From contig CAMIOS010000001.1 in NCBI GenBank assembly GCA_946222995.1, forward strand, positions 62,001 to 126,000: a stretch of 64,000 nt of DNA, read 5' to 3'. The notes beneath the pieces were generated by a model. The model did no database searches. It had not been told where the DNA came from and was given only the letters and a program-made list of their open reading frames with translations. The stretch's first letter is position 1. Each line of letters opens with the position of its first letter. Source of the stretch: an uncultured Enhydrobacter sp. GTDB taxonomy: Bacteria; Pseudomonadota; Gammaproteobacteria; Pseudomonadales; Moraxellaceae. This document shows, piece after piece, positions 25,844-34,651 of this stretch. Made by a program: the position numbers and the translations under genes.

Positions 25844-27124
25844 TTAGCGGTTCACTTGCCACACACTAAACCCACCATTTTGGCTAGTGGCAATTATCCC
25901 CTGCGGTGAAACTTGTAATTGGGCAATGTCACTACGTAATTGGGCGCGATCAATAAGTTTGCCTGTGGCTTTATCAAGTACGTGTAAATACCCCAACGCA
26001 TCACCAACCAATACCACATTATTGGTCGCTAGCGCATTACTTAGACCACGAAAACGTAAGTCATTATTTTCCCAATTGACGTTGCCGGTTTGTTTGTCTA
26101 AAGCCGCGACCTTGCCATCTAGGGTCGTGACATAAATTTGACTGTCATCCACGCCCACTTTTTTGATACTGGCATAATCTTTATCTTTAACAAAGACCAA
26201 CTGGCGAGTGGTCAAATCCACGGCAGTTAGCTGTCCGCTATAGCTAGTTACATATAACATGTTATTGTTTAACACAGGCGTGGCATCGATGTCAGCCAAA
26301 CGCTCGATATCGCTACCGCCTTGGGCGATCCCCATACGGGTCGACCATAAAGGGGTGCCATCATCTAAATTAATCGCATGTACTCGACCATCGGCAGTGG
26401 CCACCAAAGCGCTGGTGGCATTTAATAAAATTGGCGAACTGCCCCCACGCACTGACAAAGCAGGGTTTTGGGTAGCAAACTGCCAAATCAGCTCACCGGT
26501 TTGTAATGAATTGGCAGAAATGACCCCACTGTTGGTCAGACTAATCACACGGTCATTGGTGATTAGGGCAGGGGATAACACGCTACTATTTAAATGACTT
26601 TGCCAGCGCTGTTTGCCTGTTTGTCGGTCAAATGCAATCAATCCACCGAATGCATCACTCACCACCACGGTAGAACCTGCGGTATCAATCGCGACCCCAC
26701 TTGCTAGTCCTTGTTTTAAGCTGGCTTGCCAAACTCGCTTGCCATTTAGATTGGTGGCAGTTATCACACCATTGGCATTGGCAGTCACATAACCATTGGC
26801 ATCACTTGCCACCTGAAATTGGTTGGGGCTTTGTTGTAAAGCGACTTTTTGTTTTCGTGAAAAAATATTAGCATTACCCAAAGAAAAATGCCGATTAGAT
26901 TTTGCCGATTGGCTACCCAAGCCTTGTTGGTTAAAGACTTGGGTTAACACATGGTGACTAGCCGGCAATCTGGCCAATGGGGTAGGCTGATTAACGGTGG
27001 CTGATTTATGAAATTTGCTGCAAGCAGGTACACTTGTCATTATTACCGCAATGACAACCATTGGCAATAATTTAGTCAGTTTGGCAGGAGAAGCTGGGGC
27101 CGAGTTAAAAGAAGATGAATGCAT
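25844..27124 (-). CDS. bamB: Outer membrane protein assembly factor BamB
   Basis: Lipoprotein of the BAM complex, which inserts beta-barrel proteins in the outer membrane. The signal peptide ends in lipobox VPAC (about 32-35), after a long N-region with SSSFNSAPASPAKLTK. The rest is a beta-propeller of PQQ-type repeats: NLNGKRVWQASL, DRQTGKQRWQSHLNS, SLQTGELIWQFAT, NLDDGTPLWSTRM, DLTTRQLVFV, DKQTGNVNWEN, DKATGKLIDRAQL. 426 aa, slightly longer than E. coli BamB. Between yfgM (32 bases upstream) and der (200 bases downstream). Confidence 0.96.
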   Translation of the reverse strand: MHSSSFNSAPASPAKLTKLLPMVVIAVIMTSVPACSKFHKSATVNQPTPLARLPASHHVLTQVFNQQGLGSQSAKSNRHFSLGNANIFSRKQKVALQQSPNQFQVASDANGYVTANANGVITATNLNGKRVWQASLKQGLASGVAIDTAGSTVVVSDAFGGLIAFDRQTGKQRWQSHLNSSVLSPALITNDRVISLTNSGVISANSLQTGELIWQFATQNPALSVRGGSSPILLNATSALVATADGRVHAINLDDGTPLWSTRMGIAQGGSDIERLADIDATPVLNNNMLYVTSYSGQLTAVDLTTRQLVFVKDKDYASIKKVGVDDSQIYVTTLDGKVAALDKQTGNVNWENNDLRFRGLSNALATNNVVLVGDALGYLHVLDKATGKLIDRAQLRSDIAQLQVSPQGIIATSQNGGFSVWQVNR

Positions 27125-27156
27125 AATGGGTCTCGAATTAAAAAATTGAAAATCAG

Positions 27157-28155
27157 TTATTTTTGGCTATCGTCCGCTTTAGATTTTTCGCCATCAGATG
27201 CCTGTTTAGCCGAAGTTTTTACAGAGGCTTTATCCGCTTGTTTGTCGGTTGGTTGAGCCGATGAAGCACTTTTGGCGGAGGCATGGGTTGGTTTTACAGT
27301 TGCCGTTTTATCAGTCGCTACTTTATCTACCCTGTTATCTGACGCTGGGCTAGAAGCTAAAGAAGCTGGGTTAGGTGCAGAAGCCACAGTAACGGGTTCG
27401 GCAGGTTGGCTAATCACGCCTAAAGTCGGCTGTTTGGGATTAAGCCCCAACTCTTGCATTTTTAAGCGCAACAAAGATCGATCTTCTGGGACGTTACTGT
27501 CTTTATTACGCGCTTCAACGGCTTGCCACGCTTTTTGGTAATGGGCAATCGCCGCATTTTTGTCATTTTTTGCCATCGCGATATCGCCCAAAATTTCTTC
27601 TTTACTGGCATCAAAACTGGGTGGCAATACCGCTTGCAAGGTTTTTTGGGCTTCATCGGCTTGGTTATTGGCTAACAGTGCCTGTGCATAACGAAGCGTA
27701 GCAATCGCTTCAAGTCCCGCATCCCCAATTTTAAGCTGGGAGGCTTTCTGTAATGTGGTAACCGCAGCTTTGGTGTCATTGGCTTCCATTTGCTGTTTGG
27801 CTTTTAACATTAGCGCCTGCCAAGTATAAATAGAATTACCATGTTGAGCAATAAAGGTATCAAGGTCTTTGCTTAAGCTTGCGTTTGCGGTGGCAAGTTG
27901 CTGTTGGGTTTTATCATCGGGCGTGGGGTTTTGGCTCAGACTAGTAATAGCGGCTTGATCGGCTTGCAGTTTAGCAAAATCATTGGCAGCAGCCGTATCG
28001 ATACGCCCGCCGTGATTTTGATAAAATTGCCATCCAAAATAGCCCGCCAACGCCAAAATCATGGCAGAAATGATATAGCCACCATAATGTTTTAATGCTT
28101 GCATGGATTGTTGTTCGTCATTTAATGGACGAGTGGGGGTGACATCTTTTACCAT
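27157..28155 (-). CDS. yfgM: YfgM family TPR protein (ancillary SecYEG translocon subunit)
   Basis: Single-pass inner-membrane protein with periplasmic TPR helices that works with PpiD near SecYEG. MVKDVTPTRPLNDEQQSMQA leads to the membrane anchor YGGYIISAMILALAGYFGWQFY (about 24-45); NHGGRIDTAAANDFAKLQ and TPR repeats follow to about residue 235. The remaining 95 residues are a low-complexity Ala/Ser/Lys/Thr tail not present in E. coli YfgM (206 aa). Gene order hisS-yfgM-bamB is the classic arrangement. The N-terminal part supports the family call; the role of the tail is unknown. Confidence 0.92.
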   Translation of the reverse strand: MVKDVTPTRPLNDEQQSMQALKHYGGYIISAMILALAGYFGWQFYQNHGGRIDTAAANDFAKLQADQAAITSLSQNPTPDDKTQQQLATANASLSKDLDTFIAQHGNSIYTWQALMLKAKQQMEANDTKAAVTTLQKASQLKIGDAGLEAIATLRYAQALLANNQADEAQKTLQAVLPPSFDASKEEILGDIAMAKNDKNAAIAHYQKAWQAVEARNKDSNVPEDRSLLRLKMQELGLNPKQPTLGVISQPAEPVTVASAPNPASLASSPASDNRVDKVATDKTATVKPTHASAKSASSAQPTDKQADKASVKTSAKQASDGEKSKADDSQK

Positions 28156-28170
28156 TAACTTTTTGCCTTA

Positions 28171-29487
28171 CTAAATTTTAATATCAAATTGGGTATTAGA
28201 TTGCAAAGTTTGCTCACCCGTTGCCATATTCTTAACGGTAACTTGGTTATTTTTAACCTCATCTTCGCCGATAATCACGGTATATTTCGCCCCAGATTTA
28301 TCCGCTTTTTTCATCTGGGCTTTTAGGCTGATGGCAGATGCCATTTTTACCCGTAAATCGTCACGCTGCTCTGAATAAAAGTTGCGCAGTTCATGGGCGT
28401 ACTGCATGCCTTGGGCGAAAAATTCGGGTGAGGCAACCACGAACACATCGCAATCGGCCGTTTGCTCTTGTGGATTGACTTCCTCAATTAATAGCAATAA
28501 CCGTTCAAGTCCCATGGCAAACCCGACCGCAGGCTCAGATTGTTCGGGCTTACCTTTGAGCAGTCCGACCAAACCATCATAGCGCCCACCACCGCAGACC
28601 GTGGCTTGACTGCCTAGCTTGTCGGTGACCCACTCAAACACGGTCTTGTTGTAATAATCCAAGCCACGTACTAGCTTTTCATTGATTTCGAATTGAATGT
28701 TTAATGCGTTAAGATAAGCTTTAACTTGTTCAAAGTGGGCTTTGGAATCTTCGCCCAAAAATTCAGACAAGCGTGGGGCATGCTGCAAAATCGCTTGTGT
28801 CGTCTCGATTTTACTATCGAGTACTCGTAGTGGATTGGTGGTGACACGTCGCCGACTGTCTTCGTCAAGCTGGTCAAAATGTTGGTTTAAATAGTCCACC
28901 AACGCATTTTTATAGGCAAGGCGTTCGCTGGCTTCACCCAAGGAATTAAGCTGTAGCGTGACGTGGTCGGCAATACCAAGCTTTTGCCACATGGTGGCGG
29001 TCATAGCGATAAGTTCGGCATCGGCATCGGGCAATTCACTGCCAAAGCTTTCCACCCCCAACTGATGAAACTGGCGGTAGCGTCCTTTTTGTGGGCGTTC
29101 GTAGCGAAACATCGCGCCCATATACCAGAGTTTTGGCGTGTCGCCACGGGTCAGGTTATGCTCGATAATGGCTCGCACCGCTCCCGCTGTGCCTTCGGGA
29201 CGTAAGGAAAATGAAGCACTTTCTTTGGTGCTATCGCCTTTTTCACCCCCTTGCTTGTCTGAACTGTAAGAGACCGAAAACATTTCTTTTTCGACAATGT
29301 CGGTGGCTTCGCCCACACCACGGGCGAAAAGTTGGGTTTCTTCGACAAGCGGCAGGCGGATTTGGCTAAAGCCGTAGCTGTCTAGGACTTGGATTAAAGT
29401 TGCCTCTAAGTTTCGCCATTTTGGGCTATCGCTGGGTAGTGTGTCGTTAAAGCCTCGAATGGCTTTGATAGTGGTTTGTTTACTCAT
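28171..29487 (-). CDS. hisS: Histidine-tRNA ligase
   Basis: Class II aminoacyl-tRNA synthetase, 438 aa. Motif 1 region IRGFNDTLPSDSPKW start; motif 2 FRYERPQKGRYRQFHQLGVE; the histidine-specific segments LVRGLDYYNKTVFEWV and CGGGRYDGLV; motif 3 AVGFAMGLERLLLL. The C-terminal anticodon-binding domain has KAQMKKADKSGAKYTVIIGEDE. Compared with E. coli (424 aa) there is an insertion after SVSYSSDKQ (GGEKGDSTKESASF) in the N-terminal domain. Located between ispG and yfgM; a pair of REP palindromes lies just upstream. Confidence 0.97.
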   Translation of the reverse strand: MSKQTTIKAIRGFNDTLPSDSPKWRNLEATLIQVLDSYGFSQIRLPLVEETQLFARGVGEATDIVEKEMFSVSYSSDKQGGEKGDSTKESASFSLRPEGTAGAVRAIIEHNLTRGDTPKLWYMGAMFRYERPQKGRYRQFHQLGVESFGSELPDADAELIAMTATMWQKLGIADHVTLQLNSLGEASERLAYKNALVDYLNQHFDQLDEDSRRRVTTNPLRVLDSKIETTQAILQHAPRLSEFLGEDSKAHFEQVKAYLNALNIQFEINEKLVRGLDYYNKTVFEWVTDKLGSQATVCGGGRYDGLVGLLKGKPEQSEPAVGFAMGLERLLLLIEEVNPQEQTADCDVFVVASPEFFAQGMQYAHELRNFYSEQRDDLRVKMASAISLKAQMKKADKSGAKYTVIIGEDEVKNNQVTVKNMATGEQTLQSNTQFDIKI

Positions 29488-29521
29488 GTTTTCTCGAATT
29501 TTTAAGGTCTTGCAATTGGTG

Positions 29522-29590
29522 TTGAAGGGTACGTTTTACGCACCATCATCAGTTATCATTTTTAAAAGGTGCGTGGAACACACCCTTCAA
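29522..29590. repeat. Mirror-image REP pair between ispG and hisS
   Basis: Two 23-bp arms (29522-29544 and 29568-29590) in inverted orientation. They differ at four sites, all transitions. Each arm contains the 7-3-7 palindrome of the RAYT REP family: GGTACGT TTT ACGCACC and GGTGCGT GGA ACACACC. As RNA the whole would fold into a long hairpin in the ispG-hisS spacer. Confidence 0.8.
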
Positions 29591-29596
29591 TTCATT

Positions 29597-30715
29597 TTAT
29601 CCATTCACTCGCAAAATTTCATTGGCGCGTTCTTTTTGCTTTTCCGCCACTTTCGCTCGTACCATCGCCTCAATCTCATCCGCTAACTTGGTTGTATCAA
29701 TCAAATGCGATTTTTCGCCATTTTTATACACCAAACTATTCGGGCTTGCCCCGACCACACCAATGTCCGCCTCTTTGGCTTCCCCCGGACCATTCACCTT
29801 ACAGCCAATCACCGACACATCCATCGGTTCACGGATATCCTCAAGGCGTTTTTCCAAGTCCATCATTACCCGAATCACATCAAACTCTTGACGGCTACAG
29901 CTCGGACAAGCGATAAAGTTCACCCCATTACTGCGGATTTGAAGCGATTTTAGGATATCAAAGCCGATTTTAATTTCTTCTTCAGGCTCGGCAGCCAAGG
30001 AGATACGCATGGTATCGCCAATCCCTTCTAATAGTAACCCACCTAAAGCAATCGCTGATTTGACCGTACCTGTGCGATACACGCCTGCTTCGGTGACGCC
30101 AAGATGTAGCGGGTTATCGATTTGGGCAGATAATAGGCGGTAGGCATCTAGGGTCAAAAAGACGTTACTGGCTTTCACCGAAACTTTATACTGGTCAAAG
30201 TTATTTCGCTCTAAGATATCAATGTGCCGCATGGCAGACTCTAGCATCGCTTCACCTGTCGGTTCGCCATATTTTTTTTGGATGTCTTTTTCTAGCGAGC
30301 CTGCATTCACCCCGATTCGCATACTGATACCGTGGTGTTTGGCGGCAGCGATGACTTCTTTGATTTTTTGCTCATTGCCGATATTGCCTGGGTTAATGCG
30401 CAGACAGTCCGCCCCCGCATCGGCGACGGCCAAGGCAATCTTATAATCAAAATGAATATCGGCGACCAATGGCACGTTCACCCGTTTTTTAATCTCGGCA
30501 AAGGCGGCAACAGAATCCATGGTCGGGGTCGATACCCGCATAAAGTCTGCGCCGGCATTCACACAACGCTGTATCTGGGCAACGGTGGCTTCGACATCGC
30601 AGGTGTTGGTGTTGGTCATGCTTTGGACGCTAATCGGGGCATCACCGCCTACCGCGACATTGCCCACATAGATTTTTTTGGTGGGTCGGCGTTTGATAGG
30701 GTTATGAGCTGACAT
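29597..30715 (-). CDS. ispG: 4-hydroxy-3-methylbut-2-en-1-yl diphosphate synthase (IspG/GcpE)
   Basis: Fe-S enzyme of the non-mevalonate isoprenoid pathway converting MEcPP to HMBPP. 372 aa, same as E. coli. N-terminal TIM-barrel motifs: VGGDAPISVQSMTNT, DFMRVSTPTMDS, VADIHFDYKIAL, INPGNIG. The C-terminal 4Fe-4S domain has FIACPSCSRQEFD and GCKVNGPGEAKEADIGV with the three Cys ligands and catalytic Glu. In the rodZ-ispG-hisS order. Confidence 0.97.
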   Translation of the reverse strand: MSAHNPIKRRPTKKIYVGNVAVGGDAPISVQSMTNTNTCDVEATVAQIQRCVNAGADFMRVSTPTMDSVAAFAEIKKRVNVPLVADIHFDYKIALAVADAGADCLRINPGNIGNEQKIKEVIAAAKHHGISMRIGVNAGSLEKDIQKKYGEPTGEAMLESAMRHIDILERNNFDQYKVSVKASNVFLTLDAYRLLSAQIDNPLHLGVTEAGVYRTGTVKSAIALGGLLLEGIGDTMRISLAAEPEEEIKIGFDILKSLQIRSNGVNFIACPSCSRQEFDVIRVMMDLEKRLEDIREPMDVSVIGCKVNGPGEAKEADIGVVGASPNSLVYKNGEKSHLIDTTKLADEIEAMVRAKVAEKQKERANEILRVNG

Positions 30716-30744
30716 GGCAAATTCTCTTTTTTATATTTTTGGGA

Positions 30745-31680
30745 TTAATTGAGCGTAAAGTTTGCTTGATTATTTTGGGCATAGTCGCTTAGTTGAATGG
30801 GCTGCTTATTATAATCTAAGCTAACACTTTTGACATCTTGAATACTAATTTTAAACGGGGCTTGACCTGTCAAACTTTTTGTCCCACGCGGTACTTCACC
30901 ATTGACTAAAACCTGCCCATTGGCATCAGTAATACTTAATGTCGTTGGTTTTTGTACCCATAAGGCAATGGTGCTATTGCCAGTTGGTGTGTTTGTTGTA
31001 GCGGCTGTAGCCGTGGGTAAAGAAGCGGATGCAGCAGCTATTGAAGCCACGTCAGACGCCCCAATTGCCACACCCGAGATAGCCGAACCTGTGGCAGGCA
31101 AGCCACTTGCAGGGATATTAGTCGTTGGTATAGCTGAGCCGACATTATTAAGATCCGCTCCTGTGGCTTGGTCTTGGTTATTCATCGTGCTAGCAGGTGT
31201 ACTTGCAGGTGCTTGGGTGCTGTCAGTATGCGCTTTTTTAACGGTATTAAAAATATAAAATGCCAAACCTAACGCAGCTAATAACCCAATCACAATAAAC
31301 CAGTTGATTTTGATATGACTGCTACCATCTCGCTGTAGCGTGCCGATTGGCTGCGGTGTATGCCGGATAGTCTCATGCTGCTGTTTAAGCTGTGTGGGGT
31401 ATTGATGGTCAAAACTTTGGCCAACTAAGTGGGTGTCAAGTCCCAAAAATCGCCCATAATTGACCGCAAAACCACGCGCAAATGTTGGCTGAGGTAAATG
31501 CTCAAAGTCATTTTGCTCTAGGGCTTGTAGGTGACGCTTCATAATAAAGGTCTGTTCGGCGACTTGGTCGATACTTAAGCCCATTTTTTCACGGGCTTGG
31601 CGAAGTCGCTCCCCTAAAGGCTGGTTAATATCATAAGTTGGTGTGGTTTGAGGGTTGTCAGTTACGTTTGTATGTTCCAT
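30745..31680 (-). CDS. rodZ: RodZ-like helix-turn-helix membrane protein (cell shape)
   Basis: 311 aa. N-terminal cytoplasmic HTH (about 20-90: LGERLRQAREKMGLSIDQVA, MKRHLQALEQNDF, FARGFAVNYGRFLGLD), then a membrane helix (about 105-127). A long Ala/Thr/Ser-rich periplasmic linker (about 130-235) precedes the C-terminal DUF4115 domain (WVQKPTTLSITDANGQVLVNGEVPRGTKS is its core region). Known role: links MreB filaments to the wall-synthesis complex. It sits one base after pilW, upstream of ispG, in the conserved order. In this arrangement the gene is always annotated as rodZ/yfgA. Confidence 0.93.
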   Translation of the reverse strand: MEHTNVTDNPQTTPTYDINQPLGERLRQAREKMGLSIDQVAEQTFIMKRHLQALEQNDFEHLPQPTFARGFAVNYGRFLGLDTHLVGQSFDHQYPTQLKQQHETIRHTPQPIGTLQRDGSSHIKINWFIVIGLLAALGLAFYIFNTVKKAHTDSTQAPASTPASTMNNQDQATGADLNNVGSAIPTTNIPASGLPATGSAISGVAIGASDVASIAAASASLPTATAATTNTPTGNSTIALWVQKPTTLSITDANGQVLVNGEVPRGTKSLTGQAPFKISIQDVKSVSLDYNKQPIQLSDYAQNNQANFTLN

Positions 31681-31681
31681 C

Positions 31682-32572
31682 TTATTTCCAAGTTGCCGCT
31701 GGGTTTGAAAGCCAAGTCCTTACCTGTTTTGCCTCTGAGCTTAGAGGATATCGGTCAAAAACTTGCTGAGTGAGTTTTTGTAATTGGGCAGTGTTACCCG
31801 TCGATTTTGCAATGCGAATCCCTTGTAATAAGGTGCGTGGATCGAGGTTGGTATCACCCAATAAAGTCACCAAATCATCATACAGTTCTTTGGCTTCTAA
31901 GCTATGCCCATCCGCCAATAAAATATCAATCAGCTCACTACGAGCAACAATGCTTTGTCGATTGGCATCGAGGGCTTTTAAAAAGGTTTTTGTGGCAAGC
32001 GGTTTATTATTCACTTTAAGATAAGTACGACCCAAGTTTTCTAAGGCATCAGCGCGCCCTTCATACCCTAATGCGGCGCCTGCAATCTCAAATTGGGCAA
32101 TGGCTTCGTTATATCGCTGCATTTGTGATAAATAAACGCCGTAGTTGTTATTGGCTTGCACAAAGTCAGCATCTAAGCTAATCGCCTTTTTAAAATAGCC
32201 TTCAGCTTTGGCAAGGTTAATCGGGCTGCCTTCTTGTTGCAACAGTACACCCATCATATCATAAGCGGCGGCAGATTTTGGGTCGGCTTGTAAGGCTTGT
32301 TCAAGCTGGCGTTTGGCGTCATCAAGCTTATGGTCACGGATAAATTCAGCGGCAATGGCAGTGCGAGTTTTGGCAATTTCCTTGGGATCCATTTTTAGGC
32401 GAGAAGGATCGCTGCTGGTGACTGTCTGCTGTGTAATTTGCGTGGTTTGTGTACAACCTGACAAAGTTACTGCCCCTAAAAATGGGGTTAATAGCATGAT
32501 ACAGACAATTAACCAGCGTTTTGAGCGTATGTGTGAAAATACTGAATCATCATCTAACAAGCTGCAATACAT
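31682..32572 (-). CDS. pilW: Type IV pilus biogenesis/stability lipoprotein PilW (PilF)
   Basis: Outer-membrane TPR lipoprotein needed for assembly of the PilQ secretin. A long N-region is followed by a hydrophobic stretch and lipobox LSGC (about 37-40). Six TPR-like units follow: TRTAIAAEFIRDHKLDDAKRQLEQAL, DPKSAAAYDMMGVLLQQEG, NNNYGVYLSQMQRYNEAIAQFEIA and others. In Moraxella and Pseudomonas relatives the gene lies between rlmN and rodZ, as here. No other pilus genes are in the window. Confidence 0.93.
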   Translation of the reverse strand: MYCSLLDDDSVFSHIRSKRWLIVCIMLLTPFLGAVTLSGCTQTTQITQQTVTSSDPSRLKMDPKEIAKTRTAIAAEFIRDHKLDDAKRQLEQALQADPKSAAAYDMMGVLLQQEGSPINLAKAEGYFKKAISLDADFVQANNNYGVYLSQMQRYNEAIAQFEIAGAALGYEGRADALENLGRTYLKVNNKPLATKTFLKALDANRQSIVARSELIDILLADGHSLEAKELYDDLVTLLGDTNLDPRTLLQGIRIAKSTGNTAQLQKLTQQVFDRYPLSSEAKQVRTWLSNPAATWK

Positions 32573-32782
32573 AGACCGACCTTATTAAAAAATCTTGACG
32601 AACATATCGATTGTCATATTAATGTTAATGTCTCGATAGCGAAGCGGTGTTTTGTTTATCAAATCCATCAAAAAATTATTCACGCTACTATACCAAAAAA
32701 TACCCAGAATCCAAAAAAAACCTTAAAAAACGATTTACCTTATCTTACCATTGAATAATAGCCACTCTTTTTTAGTAATATG

Positions 32783-33985
32783 TTAGTTTTTAGCGCTGTT
32801 TTCTTGCTTAACTGTTGCTTGTCCGACTTTTTGCTGCCATTGTTTAGCACGGCGGGTTTTGTCTGCCACTTGCCCAACTAGCTGACCACATGCCGCATCA
32901 ATATCATCGCCTCGAGTTTGGCGAATCGTACACACAAAGCCTGCATTATTTAAAATATTACTAAACGCATGAATGCGATTATTGCTTGAGCGATCATAGG
33001 GGGCATGGGGAAACGGGTTAAACGGGATTAGATTGATTTTACAGGGTAAATCTTTAAGCAAATTGATCAACTGGCGTGCGTGTTCATCACTGTCATTGAC
33101 ATCTTTTAGCATCACATATTCGATGGTAACGTGTTTTTTGTGGCGAGGATTTTCATCATACACATACGATTTGGCGGCTTCAATGAGCTCGTTTAGCGGG
33201 TATTTTTTATTGATTGGGACAAGCTCGTTACGTAGTTCATTGTTGGGAGCATGTAGGCTAATTGCCAACGCCACATCAATGTCTTTTGCCAAGTCGTACA
33301 TCTTAGGCACAATACCTGAGGTTGAGAGCGTGACGCGGCGTTTTGACAGCCCAAAACCAAAGTCATCGAGCATCAGCGACATACTGGCGACCACAGGCTC
33401 ATAGTTTAGTAACGGCTCACCCATCCCCATCATCACCACATTAGTCACCCGATTCTCTCGCTCAGTGACGGGCACATTTTCCATATACGATTGATTGGCA
33501 ACCCAAAGCTGACCGATAATCTCACTGGGGGATAAATCACGCTCAAAGCCTTGCTTGCCCGTGCTACAAAATGAGCAATCCAATGCACAGCCCACTTGCG
33601 ATGAGATACACAAGGTTTTTCGCCCAAATTGTTTGTTGTCATCGGCAGGAATTAACACCGTTTCAACAAGTGAGCCGCCTGCCACTTCAAATACCCATTT
33701 ACGAGTACCATCTTCGCTAAATTGCTTAAACTTAACGGTCGGTGGAGTCACCGTGGCGACCTTGTCGAGTTTTTCTTGCAATTTTTTGGATAAATTGGTC
33801 ATTTGATAAAAATCAGTCACGCCAAACTGATAAATCCATTTCATCACCTGCTGCGCACGAAATGGCTTTTCGCCTAGATCGGCGAAAAACGTCTGCAACT
33901 TGGCTTTACTCATGCCAAGTAAGTTAATTTTTTGGGCGGTGCTTTCGTCAATAGTGGCGGTTTGAACGACAGGAATTTTAGTCAT
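32783..33985 (-). CDS. rlmN: Dual-specificity RNA methyltransferase RlmN
   Basis: Radical SAM enzyme that makes 2-methyladenosine at 23S rRNA A2503 and tRNA A37. 400 aa from the ATG at 33985; a TTG six codons upstream is also open. Cluster motif CALDCSFCSTG, RNVVMMGMGEPLLNY-type segment (VTNVVMMGMGEPLL), ALSLHAPNNELRNELVPIN, and the C-terminal catalytic Cys in ACGQLVGQ. First gene of the rlmN-pilW-rodZ-ispG-hisS-yfgM-bamB-der series, though a 210-base gap follows it. Confidence 0.96.
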   Translation of the reverse strand: MTKIPVVQTATIDESTAQKINLLGMSKAKLQTFFADLGEKPFRAQQVMKWIYQFGVTDFYQMTNLSKKLQEKLDKVATVTPPTVKFKQFSEDGTRKWVFEVAGGSLVETVLIPADDNKQFGRKTLCISSQVGCALDCSFCSTGKQGFERDLSPSEIIGQLWVANQSYMENVPVTERENRVTNVVMMGMGEPLLNYEPVVASMSLMLDDFGFGLSKRRVTLSTSGIVPKMYDLAKDIDVALAISLHAPNNELRNELVPINKKYPLNELIEAAKSYVYDENPRHKKHVTIEYVMLKDVNDSDEHARQLINLLKDLPCKINLIPFNPFPHAPYDRSSNNRIHAFSNILNNAGFVCTIRQTRGDDIDAACGQLVGQVADKTRRAKQWQQKVGQATVKQENSAKN

Positions 33986-34067
33986 GGGCAATTTATATAA
34001 CAAATTTGATAAAACTTGTTATTATAGTCAAATTTCTGCATAAAGTCATTTTTTGCGAGAAATTAAC

Positions 34068-34595
34068 ATGCAAACCTATCAAATCCGCCCCGAAACACCT
34101 AGCGACTTTGCCCAAATCCACGAGTTAATCAAAAACGCCTTTGCCAGCGCGGAGTATAGCGACCATCAGGAGCATTTTTTGGTCGAAAGACTACGTAATG
34201 ATAAGGCATTTTTGCCTAAATTGGCGTTAGTGGCAGAAAATGACAGTCACCACAAAAATAGAGGCGAAATTATTGGGCATATTGTATTTAGCGAAGCTGT
34301 TATTAACGGTCAAACTGTATTAGCCCTTGCTCCATTATCGGTTCGACCCGATTATCAACATCAAGGCGTTGGCACAGCCTTAATTAAGCACGCTCACAAA
34401 ATTATTGAAATACTGGATTATCCCGCAGTTGTTGTCCTTGGTCATCCCGAATATTATGCCAAATTTGGTTATGACAATGCGAATGAGTTTGGTATTACTG
34501 TCCCATTTGATGTGACTGATGGGGTATTGCGAGTTTGGAAATTAGGTGAAGTTCCAAAAGGAGAAATTACGTATGCCAAAGCGTTTTTTGGTTGA
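34068..34595 (+). CDS. GNAT family N-acetyltransferase (YhbS-like)
   Basis: 175 aa from the ATG at 34068; a TTG five codons upstream is also open. The acetyl-CoA-binding motif A is LSVRPDYQHQGVGTALIKHA, with the acceptor region FSEAVINGQTVLALAPLSV. GHPEYYAKFGYDNANEFGI after it is typical of the YhbS/YjhQ subgroup. Substrate unknown. It lies divergently from rlmN and 56 bases before dusB on the same strand. Confidence 0.88.
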   Translation: MQTYQIRPETPSDFAQIHELIKNAFASAEYSDHQEHFLVERLRNDKAFLPKLALVAENDSHHKNRGEIIGHIVFSEAVINGQTVLALAPLSVRPDYQHQGVGTALIKHAHKIIEILDYPAVVVLGHPEYYAKFGYDNANEFGITVPFDVTDGVLRVWKLGEVPKGEITYAKAFFG

Positions 34596-34651
34596 TTTGC
34601 CTTTATTCATCTAGTAAAACACGATAAAATAACCAAATTTCTGCCAAGCCT

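Noticed and set aside
29569..29953. Several plus-strand frames opposite ispG
   Set aside because: Antisense shadows of IspG, without starts or domains.
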